From: a virus
DNA length: 64,000 nucleotides
IMG/VR virus record: IMGVR_UViG_3300044701_003953
Location: 124,001 to 188,000 of that record
Direction: 5' to 3' (one strand)
Positions 15,149 through 23,678 of the stretch are shown piece after piece. The notes below the pieces were generated by a model that was given only the letters and a program-made list of their open reading frames with translations, had not been told where the DNA came from and made no database searches. The translations under genes and the position numbers were made by a program. Each line of letters begins with the position of its first letter. The stretch's first letter is position 1.

Positions 15149-15967
15149 TCAATTGAAGAGAAAACGTCGATACCAAGGCGACTGTCCTTCTTGACGATCT
15201 ACTTCTATGTCCATGAGTTGATTATACACTATCTTCCTAGTGATATCAAGTCTTTCTTGTTTACTTTTGGCACCTAAAACTACCACAACGAAGTTTTGTC
15301 CGTTCTTTTCCACCATGAGTGCCACACACCACCCCGCGGCAAACGTGAAACCGGTCTTAGAGATCATGATTTCGTCAAACTCAAACAGCAGTGGACGATT
15401 GGTGTTCTGTAACTCTATGGTCCGGACCTTTTGTCGGAGTTTGATATCAAACAACGCCTGTTTCTGTACAGATGTTTCCACGATGAATGGGTAGCGAGCC
15501 GCGGCCTTCACCATTTCGGCTACTTCCGCAGCCGCGGCCATGTTGCCGGCATTCAGTCCCGATGGATCAACGAACTTAGCGGTAGGCATATTCAATTTCC
15601 GGGCGTGTTGATTCATGTCACGGACGAAGGCCTTTTGGCCCCCGGGATAATCGGCGGCTAGCGCATCAGCGGCTCGATTGTCGCTACGGATCAGCATGGC
15701 TCTCATGACATCTCGCCGTGTATGTGATCCTGCGGGTAATTTGCTTCCTCGGCGCACTGTGATGCGACGATCTAAGTCTTGGTCATGATCTAGTGCTACC
15801 ATAGCGGTCATGAGCTTAGTGATGCTGGCTATGCTCTTAGGAACATTAGAATCACTGTCTATCACTATTTCGTTTTTAGTGATATCATGTAACCAAATGG
15901 AAGGCGTCGATTCTTTGGCTAGTGCTGGAATACAAACCAGCGCCAAAGACAGTATCAATGATTTCAC
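15149..15967 (-). CDS. D-alanyl-D-alanine carboxypeptidase/endopeptidase (S11)
   Basis: 272 residues. A signal peptide (MKSLILSLALVCIPALA) directs it to the periplasm. All three penicillin-binding-protein motifs are present: SITK (SxxK, ~48), SDN (SxN, ~94) and KTG (~204). Family S11 trims or cleaves peptidoglycan stem peptides, like PBP5 and PBP7. It lacks a clear C-terminal amphipathic anchor. It overlaps the HIT gene by four bases within a nucleotide operon, an odd place for a wall enzyme. It could modulate lysis or block superinfection. Confidence 0.92.
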   Translation of the reverse strand: MKSLILSLALVCIPALAKESTPSIWLHDITKNEIVIDSDSNVPKSIASITKLMTAMVALDHDQDLDRRITVRRGSKLPAGSHTRRDVMRAMLIRSDNRAADALAADYPGGQKAFVRDMNQHARKLNMPTAKFVDPSGLNAGNMAAAAEVAEMVKAAARYPFIVETSVQKQALFDIKLRQKVRTIELQNTNRPLLFEFDEIMISKTGFTFAAGWCVALMVEKNGQNFVVVVLGAKSKQERLDITRKIVYNQLMDIEVDRQEGQSPWYRRFLFN

Positions 15968-16356
15968 GGTTGTTGGTAATCTTTTTTACGATAGTTGGCT
16001 TGCCCGGGTATGACCCCGCGCACACCGCCTACCGGGTCTTCTATATCGCCTTTGCGTCTCGGGATAAGATGTATGTGTGGATACATGACGGTCTGGCCAG
16101 CAGCCTCGCCCATGTTCATCCCAATGTTGAAAGCGTCGCACTCTCCGAGTTCTACCATCTGTTGACCTGATGCCCATGCCTCGTATAGCGTAGTGCTCAT
16201 CGATACTGGGTCCGTGCTCTTTGGGATAAAGAGTAAGTGACCTTTTGTGACTGGGTAAAGATCGCGGAACACGATATAAGTCATGCCTTCGCGGACCCAA
16301 TTGTCCCAGGGTGCTCTTCCTTCTGTTTTAGCGATGTAGTAATTGTCGTAGAACAT
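15964..16356 (-). CDS. HIT-family hydrolase
   Basis: 130 residues. The end QTVMYPHIHLIPRRKGD is the HIT active-site block. The catalytic central His and the third His (H94, H96) are present, but the first His of HxHxH is Tyr. HIT enzymes hydrolyse nucleotide phosphoramidates or dinucleoside polyphosphates. The ATG at 16356 lacks a strong ribosome site; AT-rich sequence including GTAAATA lies close upstream. Confidence 0.85.
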   Translation of the reverse strand: MFYDNYYIAKTEGRAPWDNWVREGMTYIVFRDLYPVTKGHLLFIPKSTDPVSMSTTLYEAWASGQQMVELGECDAFNIGMNMGEAAGQTVMYPHIHLIPRRKGDIEDPVGGVRGVIPGQANYRKKDYQQP

Positions 16357-16363
16357 GATGTTA

Positions 16364-16939
16364 TTATATATTTACGGGTGAACGTTTGTCGAATAATTGC
16401 TTGACCACATCAATGGGCTGATAGAAATGTATACTAAACCAAACTCGAGGGCCTTGATTGTGTACTCTATGATACTGGGTGATGTTGATTATCGTGGGAG
16501 ACATGCTCCTCCCTGAGTAAAAGAAATCGTTTTGGTTATCGGGATCGTATACTACTCCTACAGAGTCACATATATGTAAAGGATAGACTAGACTGGCCTG
16601 ACCATTCTTGATGCTGTCGCGGTGCCTTGGTACATCATGACTAGAAAAACATACAGTGGCAGGCGTGAATGTGAGTTCAGGAAATGCCCGTTTAAATCGG
16701 TCTTCAAGGTCTTCGGTCTCATCGATGCCGCCCATGACGAAGAAGTCTTTGCTGGGACCACTCTTAGAGATCCAACCTCCCCCGGGTATCTCAGCGACTA
16801 CACTAGCGCCATCTTCGTAGAGGATATATTCTCGGTATATGTCAGTCTTGATAAAGTTATTGGCTATATCAGTGACGGTAGTCTTTAGTGCATCCCAGTC
16901 ATGATCGATATAGAGAGCAGGATGGAATCCCAGTAGCAT
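16364..16939 (-). CDS. Probable 2-oxoglutarate/Fe(II) dioxygenase-like protein
   Basis: 191 residues from the ATG at 16939, which overlaps the phosphoribosyltransferase stop (TGATG). A jelly-roll pattern is visible: VPRHRDSIKNGQASLVYPLH (HxD plus strand), then PTIINITQYHRVHNQGPRVW, offering a distal His and an Arg for 2-oxoglutarate. This suits Fe(II) dioxygenases that hydroxylate bases or proteins. The assignment is by pattern only. Confidence 0.6.
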   Translation of the reverse strand: MLLGFHPALYIDHDWDALKTTVTDIANNFIKTDIYREYILYEDGASVVAEIPGGGWISKSGPSKDFFVMGGIDETEDLEDRFKRAFPELTFTPATVCFSSHDVPRHRDSIKNGQASLVYPLHICDSVGVVYDPDNQNDFFYSGRSMSPTIINITQYHRVHNQGPRVWFSIHFYQPIDVVKQLFDKRSPVNI

Positions 16940-17514
16940 CAGACATGCTCCTCGTTGGGATTCCAACGTCTCCACCATTCTTCCCAAGGAAACACGATCC
17001 ACTGCGGGTCTTCGAATTTGTTGATAGTCTCGGCTGAGTAAGTTGGATGTAGTGTACTTTCACTGCTTTCGTTATCGTAAAGCACAGCCACACGCACATT
17101 ATCTCCCCAGATGCTATTCCAAACGGGATCATTGGGCATACAGCCGCCGGGCCAATCTTGCTTGATCCAGTTTAGTGTAGCACCCGAGTCATTGATATCA
17201 TCGACGATAAGGATTTTCTTTCGAAGTTCGGGGTTGCTATAGCCTGGCATGTCATCAGTGCGATGATACCCAAATGCTTCTTCGGCCATCCAAAGATTGC
17301 TTTCGCAATCACCGTCCTCGCCGCCATCACGCAATTTGACCTTAAGAGTTTCCATTGGGCAATCAAGATATTGGCTGATGAGGTTAGCAGGAACCAACCC
17401 ACCGCGAGTGATGCCTACCACATAGTCGGGCACCCAACGATCCTGCCACATCTGTCTTATCAGTTCTTGGACTTGGCGCTGGACATCTCCCCAGCTCACG
17501 TATACTTTTTTCAT
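16939..17514 (-). CDS. Purine-type phosphoribosyltransferase
   Basis: 191 residues. The PRPP-binding motif is ILIVDDINDSGAT; GITRGGLVPANLIS is the N-terminal loop. It resembles hypoxanthine/xanthine phosphoribosyltransferases, which make nucleotides from free bases. In an operon with FolE and QueE/QueD it may recycle purines or act on a deazapurine, but specificity cannot be read. A long insertion with Trp-rich ending (PWEEWWRRWNP) is unusual. Confidence 0.88.
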   Translation of the reverse strand: MKKVYVSWGDVQRQVQELIRQMWQDRWVPDYVVGITRGGLVPANLISQYLDCPMETLKVKLRDGGEDGDCESNLWMAEEAFGYHRTDDMPGYSNPELRKKILIVDDINDSGATLNWIKQDWPGGCMPNDPVWNSIWGDNVRVAVLYDNESSESTLHPTYSAETINKFEDPQWIVFPWEEWWRRWNPNEEHV

Positions 17515-17915
17515 CGTTTCAATGTTTCCCAGATTTGTCGTTTTTCCAACATGCGCTTTTCAACAGCGCGATATTCGTCGCCTATCCGGCGGAGTTCTTC
17601 GAATTCTGCTTCTAGTTCGGGATTGAGCTTGACCAATCCCAGTTTACGCTCGATGGCATCCAAGATAGACATGAGGCTCTTGTCCCCGATCTCAATGTCG
17701 GCATTTTCACCCTTGAGCGAGATCTTAGCCGAATTGGGTCCCACCATCCCGGAATCGTTGAAAGTCCATGGACCATTGGTGTTGTTGGTGACAGTCACTT
17801 TCCCAAGATAAGGGGTAGCCGGTAAAGACACCGATGTGGTCATGGTGCTGTAAGTGAGATCGGTAGCCGCGTCAGTGTTCCACACCGGTGGCACGTTCTT
17901 TGAGGTATTGGTCAT
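17511..17915 (-). CDS. Conserved phage protein with C-terminal coiled coil
   Basis: 134 residues. The N-terminal half is Thr/Ser/Pro rich and beta-like (YLGKVTVTNNTNGPWTFN). The C-terminal half is helical (IGDKSLMSILDAIERKLGLV, then ELEAEFEELRRIGDEYRAVEKRM). The helical part resembles a module seen in many T4-like phage hypotheticals. Its ATG overlaps the cupin gene end by 44 nt. Structural or scaffold roles are possible. Confidence 0.75.
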   Translation of the reverse strand: MTNTSKNVPPVWNTDAATDLTYSTMTTSVSLPATPYLGKVTVTNNTNGPWTFNDSGMVGPNSAKISLKGENADIEIGDKSLMSILDAIERKLGLVKLNPELEAEFEELRRIGDEYRAVEKRMLEKRQIWETLKR

Positions 17916-18318
17916 GCTTGATCCATTTATTGTTTACTAGGAATCCCCATTCTCTCTTGTGCGGTCCGGGCATAAACAACGTCCAGGCCGTCACACCTTC
18001 TTTTAGTTCGATGCGATGGTAAGAGTCGGGAGAGCAGATACGGAAATGACCGGGGCCGCGCCAGTGTCGGGTTTCCCCAATCTGTAGGCCTTGGGAATCG
18101 AAATCAGGAGTCCATTCATAGTATCCGCCACGTAAGATCAGAGTAGCATAAGGCCATGGATGGTCATGCACGTCATCGGGATCTGACTTAAGAAATTTGT
18201 GGACGAATACATTAAAAGGGAACCACTTTCGGTCGCGAAGAAAAACATAATATCTCTCCAAGTAAGGTTCGGTATCCACGCGATCCATGATCACGCGGTA
18301 GCGTCCCAACCTTTGCAT
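17872..18318 (-). CDS. Cupin-like protein
   Basis: 148 residues from the ATG at 18318; a longer frame runs into the upstream gene. A cupin barrel is suggested by DPDDVHDHPWPYATLILRGG (HxH) and SPDSYHRIELKEG (His), followed by AWTLFMPGPHKREWGF. It is a second, unrelated cupin in this operon. Function unknown; small cupins in phages are often sugar or amino-acid modifying enzymes. Confidence 0.72.
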   Translation of the reverse strand: MQRLGRYRVIMDRVDTEPYLERYYVFLRDRKWFPFNVFVHKFLKSDPDDVHDHPWPYATLILRGGYYEWTPDFDSQGLQIGETRHWRGPGHFRICSPDSYHRIELKEGVTAWTLFMPGPHKREWGFLVNNKWIKHDQYLKERATGVEH

Positions 18319-18325
18319 GATGCTT

Positions 18326-18538
18326 TTAAGCAACGGCACTTTTAAGGTTTTCCCCGAGTTCACGGATCTGTTCTGCGTTAAGGAAGAAATCATAGCTACT
18401 CTCATCGATCTTTTTACCATCGTTGTCGTATTGTTCGCCTGTGAATCTTAAGTGCTTGAGATCCGCTGGCATCACGCAATCATTGATCGTGACACGGATT
18501 TTAAAGGCTTGCCCGTCATTTGCTAAGAACTGTTTCAT
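18326..18538 (-). CDS. Hypothetical small protein
   Basis: 70 residues from the ATG at 18538, overlapping the stop of the upstream 48-residue gene (ATGA). Begins MKQFLANDGQAFKIRVTIND and ends LNAEQIRELGENLKSAVA. It is a compact alpha/beta protein with no recognised family. Frames upstream of 18538 belong to the small membrane protein in another frame. Confidence 0.72.
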   Translation of the reverse strand: MKQFLANDGQAFKIRVTINDCVMPADLKHLRFTGEQYDNDGKKIDESSYDFFLNAEQIRELGENLKSAVA

Positions 18539-18681
18539 TTCTCTGAACCTTTCACCGAGTCGAATACATGTGGTAACCAGCCGGTTAATCCAACCAACCA
18601 GCCATATACGGCAGGAGTGCCCCAACTAACATACATCATGAAAATACAAGAAATTGTGATAAACATAGCGGCTATCTTCAT
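18535..18681 (-). CDS. Small membrane protein, 48 residues
   Basis: MKIAAMFITISCIFMMYVSW begins the protein: one transmembrane segment with Met-rich hydrophobic stretch, then a Gly/Trp region and a polar tail DSVKGSEK. Start and stop both form ATGA overlaps with the neighbouring genes, which is strong evidence that it is translated. No homolog is recognised. Confidence 0.72.
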   Translation of the reverse strand: MKIAAMFITISCIFMMYVSWGTPAVYGWLVGLTGWLPHVFDSVKGSEK

Positions 18682-18878
18682 TCTGGTCTCCCCGAAGTAC
18701 ATGAATCATTCCATAAATCTTGTGCTTGCTGACGATATTGATCTAGTTCCCATTTGTTCTTTTTGATCAGATAGTCGTCTTCGGTAAGCCCATGCCAACC
18801 GATACATTTTCCTGTTGGACTGCGGCCACATCCACATGGCACACCACCGTCCTTGAATTGATCTACTCTTACTTGCAT
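18678..18878 (-). CDS. Small CDGSH-like Cys/His protein
   Basis: 66 residues. CGCGRSPTGKCIGWHGL at ~15-31 recalls the CDGSH iron-sulfur motif (CxC...C-x-G-x-H) with one residue fewer between the second and third Cys. It could bind a 2Fe-2S cluster or zinc. The remainder is helical and charged. It lies one gene from folE. Confidence 0.7.
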   Translation of the reverse strand: MQVRVDQFKDGGVPCGCGRSPTGKCIGWHGLTEDDYLIKKNKWELDQYRQQAQDLWNDSCTSGRPE

Positions 18879-18889
18879 GATCGTTTCCT

Positions 18890-19636
18890 TTATCTAGGTG
18901 CGTAGTCTTGCTGGAGTTTGATGTTGTCGATGAACTCTTTTTTCACGGCGGAGTCCAACTTAAATGCTCCATGTAGAACAGTAGTCTGGGTCAACGAACT
19001 ATGTGCCATGATGCCACGATTCTCGCAACAGCCGTGTGTGGCTTGGATATATACACCAACATCTTTGCTGTCAGTGGCCTTCATGATCTCACGAGCGATA
19101 TCATTACAGAGTTCTTCTTGTAAGGTTCCTCGGCGAGCACACCACTGTGCGATGCGAGTGTATTTGCTGAGGCCGATCAGTTTCTGTGCGGCAAGGATGC
19201 CAATATAAGCAACCCCAACAACGGGTTGATGATGATGGCTACACATACTACGAAGTTCACTACGAACCACGAGCATGCCCTCGTAACGGTCTTCCGAATC
19301 GTTTGGAAACGCTGTGCAATCTGGTGCTGGGTCATATCGACCTCCCATTATTTCGTTGAAGTACATCTTGGCCAATCGACGTGCTGTGCCCTTTGAATTG
19401 GGGTCGGTTTCCCTATCGATGAGCAAACGGTCTAGCACTAGTTCAAACGCTTCGGTGGCTTCGTCGATCAGTCGCGCTTTATCTTCTTCGCTTACATAGT
19501 CGCTGACATTATCGCCTGCCCAGAAACGCTTGTTATCACGTTTCATCTTGAAGCGGATAGCATCGCCTAAGTATGCTTCTTTGTAACCACTGTCGCCTGC
19601 CATCGCATCAAGTGCTGTTTGTTGTTTATCTGTCAA
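18890..19636 (-). CDS. folE: GTP cyclohydrolase I (TTG start)
   Basis: 248 residues. Converts GTP to 7,8-dihydroneopterin triphosphate, the first step to both folate and 7-deazaguanine. Zinc/active-site motifs are SMCSHHHQPVVG and ATHGCCENRGI; GLSKYTRIAQWCARR and LQEELCNDIA are classic family blocks. The start is TTG at 19636 with GGAGA seven bases upstream. It supplies QueD in the same operon and could also feed the phage DHFR/ThyA folate cycle. Confidence 0.95.
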   Translation of the reverse strand: MTDKQQTALDAMAGDSGYKEAYLGDAIRFKMKRDNKRFWAGDNVSDYVSEEDKARLIDEATEAFELVLDRLLIDRETDPNSKGTARRLAKMYFNEIMGGRYDPAPDCTAFPNDSEDRYEGMLVVRSELRSMCSHHHQPVVGVAYIGILAAQKLIGLSKYTRIAQWCARRGTLQEELCNDIAREIMKATDSKDVGVYIQATHGCCENRGIMAHSSLTQTTVLHGAFKLDSAVKKEFIDNIKLQQDYAPR

Positions 19637-19669
19637 TTTTATTTCTCCGAGTTATTGTCGTGGATGACG

Positions 19670-20248
19670 TTAGATTATTCTTATTTTCCTGAGGTCAGGA
19701 TACATTTTAGCACGAGGCTCTTCATTATGCGAGCCCAACATTACCAAACCTTTTTCTGCTTCTTCGGGTGTGGGTCTGTAATGATATCCCACTTCGAATA
19801 CTTGCTGTTCCTGCCATGGTGATATATTTAGGTCGCGGCCGTCATATCGTTGGCGGATCACTTTATTATAGAACTGTTCGTCGTCTGTGAGGATAGCACC
19901 ACCACGGCCGATCTCGAGTGGTTTGTCGAAACCAAAGCTCAGGCATTGTAACATACCCGGACGATACATATCACGTCTGAGCAAGCGAGCCGAATCCCAT
20001 ACACGTGAAGAACGGAAGCGATACTCTCCTACCCATTCTTCGTCAATGAGCTGATACTCTATTCCTAATCTTTTAAAAATCATAGGGACAGACAGATAAG
20101 TGAATGCTGTGAACTCTACTTTGCTGGGCTGGTCGTAGCGGAAACAAAGTTCGAGAGCGTGTGTACAACAGTCAGTCATGATAACATAAGGCGCCCCGGT
20201 GTAGTGCGCCAATGCTTGTTCGAAATCTGCTATGCTCTTAAACGACAT
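19670..20248 (-). CDS. Compact DegT/DnrJ-type aminotransferase-like protein
   Basis: 192 residues, half the length of the family. PLP features are present: TDCCTHALEL (phosphate loop), WDSARLL (Asp for the pyridine N) and CLSFGFDKPLEIGRGG with the candidate Schiff-base Lys near 109. The C-terminal small domain is mostly missing. The family transaminates keto-sugars on nucleotides. It overlaps the epimerase gene. It may be an active minimal enzyme or a degenerate one. Confidence 0.78.
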   Translation of the reverse strand: MSFKSIADFEQALAHYTGAPYVIMTDCCTHALELCFRYDQPSKVEFTAFTYLSVPMIFKRLGIEYQLIDEEWVGEYRFRSSRVWDSARLLRRDMYRPGMLQCLSFGFDKPLEIGRGGAILTDDEQFYNKVIRQRYDGRDLNISPWQEQQVFEVGYHYRPTPEEAEKGLVMLGSHNEEPRAKMYPDLRKIRII

Positions 20249-21209
20249 CTCGGCGATACCATTCCCATGCGTGTTCGATCATTTCATATAGATCGTATTT
20301 AGGCCGCCAACTGCTGGCACTCATCAACTTGTCAGCACTGGCCGTCAGCAAAGCAGGATCGCCGGCACGCCGATCTCCATACTTTTCAGGCCAGCGTGTG
20401 CCAGTGACTTGTTCAGCAGTCCTGACCACTTCTAAGTTGCTGGCACCACGATTGGTGCCGATGTTGTAGACACCATCGAGATCTTCTTCGATAGCCACAC
20501 GGATGGCCGACGCGATATCTGCTACATGGATGTAGTCACGGACGCAAGTGCCGTCGGGCGTGTCAAAGTCAGTGCCATTGATCACGAATTCTTTTTCGTG
20601 TAGCACGGCTTCTAGGTATCTCGCGATGATGTGCGTGGCTTCTTTTTCTTGACCATGCCTGCTTCCAGGATCGGCACCACATACATTGAAGAAACGGAAT
20701 GCGGTATACTTGAGCCCATACGCCATCTTGTAGTCGGCGAGTATCTGTTCAAACATTAGCTTGCTCCAACCATAGGGAGAGATGGGCACAGTGGGTCCAT
20801 CTTCCTTTAGCGGGACGATGCTGGGGTCGGGATTACCATATGTGGCCGCTGAACTAGCGAAAACGATCCTGGTCTCTGGACTGTGTTTACGGACCATATC
20901 CAAGAAACGGATGGAACGTGCCACGTTGTTTTCGTAATATTCGCCGGGGTCGGTCATGGAAGGACCTACTAGGCTAGTTCCAGCACAATGCACGATAGCA
21001 CGTGGTCTATGTTCTTTAATAGCATGTTCAACAGCCGCACTATCAAACCCATCCACGATGGTCTGGTGCCAGTTATTGGACACCGGGCGGCTGCGTCGAT
21101 CTACACCGATGACCCAGTATTTTTTCTGGTCCGCTAGTTCCAACCCAACCTGGCCACCGATGTATCCACCGGCGCCAGTGACTAGGATAGTATCAATACT
21201 TTGATTCAC
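20238..21209 (-). CDS. galE: UDP-glucose 4-epimerase-like enzyme
   Basis: 323 residues, usual length. The NAD-binding motif TGAGGYIGG starts at ~12, the catalytic YGWSK (YxxxK) lies near 150 and the substrate segment CVRDYIHVADIA near 220. It interconverts UDP-hexoses at C4. With the aminotransferase-like, glycosyltransferase and SDR genes on either side it forms a sugar-nucleotide cluster inserted in the deazaguanine operon. Confidence 0.9.
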   Translation of the reverse strand: MNQSIDTILVTGAGGYIGGQVGLELADQKKYWVIGVDRRSRPVSNNWHQTIVDGFDSAAVEHAIKEHRPRAIVHCAGTSLVGPSMTDPGEYYENNVARSIRFLDMVRKHSPETRIVFASSAATYGNPDPSIVPLKEDGPTVPISPYGWSKLMFEQILADYKMAYGLKYTAFRFFNVCGADPGSRHGQEKEATHIIARYLEAVLHEKEFVINGTDFDTPDGTCVRDYIHVADIASAIRVAIEEDLDGVYNIGTNRGASNLEVVRTAEQVTGTRWPEKYGDRRAGDPALLTASADKLMSASSWRPKYDLYEMIEHAWEWYRRDVV

Positions 21210-22371
21210 TAGTATGCTTTCTGTAGTCTACGGTGTTGCGTAACCACTGCTCGCCTTGTCCTTCCAAGATGTCACAGATGCGATCGATGGTGCCATCGTT
21301 ATAGTCTGAAATCTTGCCCATGTCTGGATGGGGTGCTTCTAACAATGGCTTCAGTTTGTTGATAGCATCATCTAGGCTCCATGGAACGTAAAGTCGGCTA
21401 GCATCATTTGAAAAAGTTTCAGGAAAGCTACGATATGCAGGGTAAAGAACATTACACCCCAGAGTGTCGGCTTCGGATACAGTGTTAGATACCCAGTCTT
21501 GAAGAGCACAATTAAAGAGAACACGACTATCATTAAGAAGGGCATAGTAATCATTTTTTTCCAAGTCCTCGTGTAATGACAGCAATCCGCGGGCCTGTAG
21601 GTCTCGTGTCCGCTTCATGTATGAATCGTTGTTGCTACGCAATTTAGCGCCCGAGAAGATGGCAAACTCCACACCCGAATCGGGATAACGGCGATGCCAT
21701 TCTTCGATGAGATCCATGTAAAAGTCAGGTTGCTTTTCTTGGTCCCAGCGAGCGGCAAAGCCAACCCGTAAGGCACGGTCCTGGAAAGGTTTCAATTCAC
21801 CTGGCACACGGCCACGCACTTCGTCCTTGCCAAAAGCAAGTCCGGAGATGTTGTAGATTGGGGCTTCCCAGCCAGCGATTTTCATGTGTGCCACCATCTC
21901 TTCGTTGGTAGCCAGGACCGTGTCTACGAATGAGTCCACCATCTTTTCATAAGTTGACATCCACTTCTGCATGCCCCAGACATGAACGAAATCATCGGGG
22001 TCAATAGTTTGTGCAAGACAACGAACGGCGATACGAGGGCGAAGAGCAGGATCGATTTGATCCATAATGTAAGGCAAGCTCTCGATACCGGGCTGGAACA
22101 TATCTTCAAAATAGATGACATCTTCTCCATTGACTTCTCCTGCTTTCATCTTTTTAACGAGATTCATGAGTTGGCTCATACCAAAGTAGGTTCTGCCATG
22201 AGCATCCAGGACCTGGCCAGTGACGATGGCCTTGTCGTTACTGAGTGTTTCACCTTCGACGATTTCGTAATCGATACCTCGACGCTCAAACACCGCACGA
22301 TTCCACTCTTGTAACTGTAGAGTGTAACGTGCCTTGTAGGGCTCTAGGCCCATGTACCATAACTTACGCAT
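21193..22371 (-). CDS. GT-B-type glycosyltransferase
   Basis: 392 residues from the ATG at 22371. The C-terminal half has the pattern of retaining GT-B enzymes: VGFAARWDQEKQPDFYMDLI, SLHEDLEKNDYYALL and LFNCALQDWVSNTVSEADTLGC (EADTLG as the EX7E-like acceptor region). The donor is unknown, but the adjacent epimerase suggests UDP-hexose. The target could be modified DNA or a surface glycan; the sequence does not tell. Confidence 0.78.
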   Translation of the reverse strand: MRKLWYMGLEPYKARYTLQLQEWNRAVFERRGIDYEIVEGETLSNDKAIVTGQVLDAHGRTYFGMSQLMNLVKKMKAGEVNGEDVIYFEDMFQPGIESLPYIMDQIDPALRPRIAVRCLAQTIDPDDFVHVWGMQKWMSTYEKMVDSFVDTVLATNEEMVAHMKIAGWEAPIYNISGLAFGKDEVRGRVPGELKPFQDRALRVGFAARWDQEKQPDFYMDLIEEWHRRYPDSGVEFAIFSGAKLRSNNDSYMKRTRDLQARGLLSLHEDLEKNDYYALLNDSRVLFNCALQDWVSNTVSEADTLGCNVLYPAYRSFPETFSNDASRLYVPWSLDDAINKLKPLLEAPHPDMGKISDYNDGTIDRICDILEGQGEQWLRNTVDYRKHTSESKY

Positions 22372-22939
22372 TGTTTTTCCTGTAATTTCCAATGGTTAAT
22401 TGCCTTACCACAAAAGGTTGATCCAACACCGAATGCACGATGTATTTGGCCATCTTGTCGGAGTCGATCTTTGAAAGTCTAATACGATCATCAGTTGTCC
22501 TGGGAGTATCAACCAGTCCAGGCTTCACTAAGACCACATCACATCTTGCTTCGAGATCGTTCCACGCCCATTGTGATGCCATTTCTAGAGCAGCTTTTTC
22601 GGAAGCATAATGAGCCCGCCCTAAAGGGTGTTGTGGACTGTCGGGGCCCGATCTCATGTCGTTAACTATGCTGCCAATATTAACGATCTTCTTCGGCTGG
22701 TCTCTCCAACTACGCCAGAGCCTAGTAAAAATCTCAACCTGGAAAAAACGTTCATGGGCATTGTTAACGAACATGTCAGCATCGGCTGACATTTCCACGA
22801 TTCTTTTTTGGGTTTCAACATCTGATATATTAAACCCAGCACTCCGAGAGATACCGACCACGTCGTGACCGCGCTTACAAAATTCTTCAGATAAAGATTT
22901 TCCAATCCCCGAAGTATTTCCGGTCACGATGATTTTCAT
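22364..22939 (-). CDS. Short-chain dehydrogenase/reductase
   Basis: 191 residues, shorter than the usual ~250. The Rossmann motif TGNTSGIGKSL is at ~6, NNA near 58, the catalytic Tyr/Lys in HYASEKAA near 110 and VKPGLVDT follows. It is NAD(P)-dependent. It overlaps the glycosyltransferase start and probably belongs to the same sugar pathway. Confidence 0.88.
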   Translation of the reverse strand: MKIIVTGNTSGIGKSLSEEFCKRGHDVVGISRSAGFNISDVETQKRIVEMSADADMFVNNAHERFFQVEIFTRLWRSWRDQPKKIVNIGSIVNDMRSGPDSPQHPLGRAHYASEKAALEMASQWAWNDLEARCDVVLVKPGLVDTPRTTDDRIRLSKIDSDKMAKYIVHSVLDQPFVVRQLTIGNYRKNNA

Positions 22940-23190
22940 CTCGGTTTCCTCTCAAAACGAGGTTTGTTAGGATCACGTGGCTTCCAGTACCACATATCGC
23001 GGGCCCAGCCTTTGCCACCAATCTTGCGCTGGAACTCGCCCCAGGGACCAAACTCTTTGTAGAGCTTGGCTTCGTCGAACGGGTGGCCGTGCTCCACACA
23101 AAACGCACGGTATTGGTCGAGATCGTCAAAGATCTGGCTGACCTCAGGTTTCATCTTAAGGTATTTTTCCAACCACTTAGGATTAGACAT
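22936..23190 (-). CDS. Conserved T4-like phage protein
   Basis: 84 residues. Contains HPFDEAKLYKEFGPWGEFQR and a basic end (KPRDPNKPRFERKPR). The HPF-x-EA-x-LY block is familiar from T4-like phage hypotheticals. Overlaps the SDR start (ATGA). The basic tail suggests nucleic-acid binding. Function unknown. Confidence 0.75.
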   Translation of the reverse strand: MSNPKWLEKYLKMKPEVSQIFDDLDQYRAFCVEHGHPFDEAKLYKEFGPWGEFQRKIGGKGWARDMWYWKPRDPNKPRFERKPR

Positions 23191-23207
23191 GCTACTTTCC
23201 TTTATAT

Positions 23208-23678
23208 TTAGACAGAAAGGGTTTGTGGACGGTGAGTTTCATATTTGATGAGGGCGCCGTTCTCACCATCTTCGGCAACCTCAATCCAGACGCTACGGCC
23301 AGGATACTTTTGTGCGATCTGGAGATACAGATCGTCAGCGATCATTTCACAGGATTTGTAGTTAAGGCTTAGAACTCCACCCTTATTATCGGGATTGGAG
23401 GGATTTCCCTGGGTATACAGGTTCTCCAGCCATCTTTTGAACTGGATGAACTCGATGTCTCGGTCGTTGTGGAACACATCGATCCACACCCTGAAATGGA
23501 AGATATGACGATGAGGATAACCAAGGAACGAAACATCATATTCATCTCCGGTAGCGAGTTGTGGATCTTCGAGTGCCGCTGGGTATTTATGTATGCCTTC
23601 TCGGCGGAAAGTGACCCAGATTTTGCGATCTGCTCGATCCATGATGCGTTCTACTGTGGCTCTTTGTTCTTGATTCAT
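23208..23678 (-). CDS. Conserved T4-like phage protein, possible T-fold
   Basis: 156 residues from the ATG at 23678, which overlaps the upstream stop. The blocks GYPHRHIFHFRVWIDVFHND, DIEFIQFKRWLENLY, SCEMIADDLYLQIAQKYPGR and WIEVAEDGENGALIKYE are ones I recall as strongly conserved in marine T4-like phages. The HRH strand and closing E-rich strand recall pterin-binding T-fold enzymes such as QueD. That link is speculative. Confidence 0.75.
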   Translation of the reverse strand: MNQEQRATVERIMDRADRKIWVTFRREGIHKYPAALEDPQLATGDEYDVSFLGYPHRHIFHFRVWIDVFHNDRDIEFIQFKRWLENLYTQGNPSNPDNKGGVLSLNYKSCEMIADDLYLQIAQKYPGRSVWIEVAEDGENGALIKYETHRPQTLSV

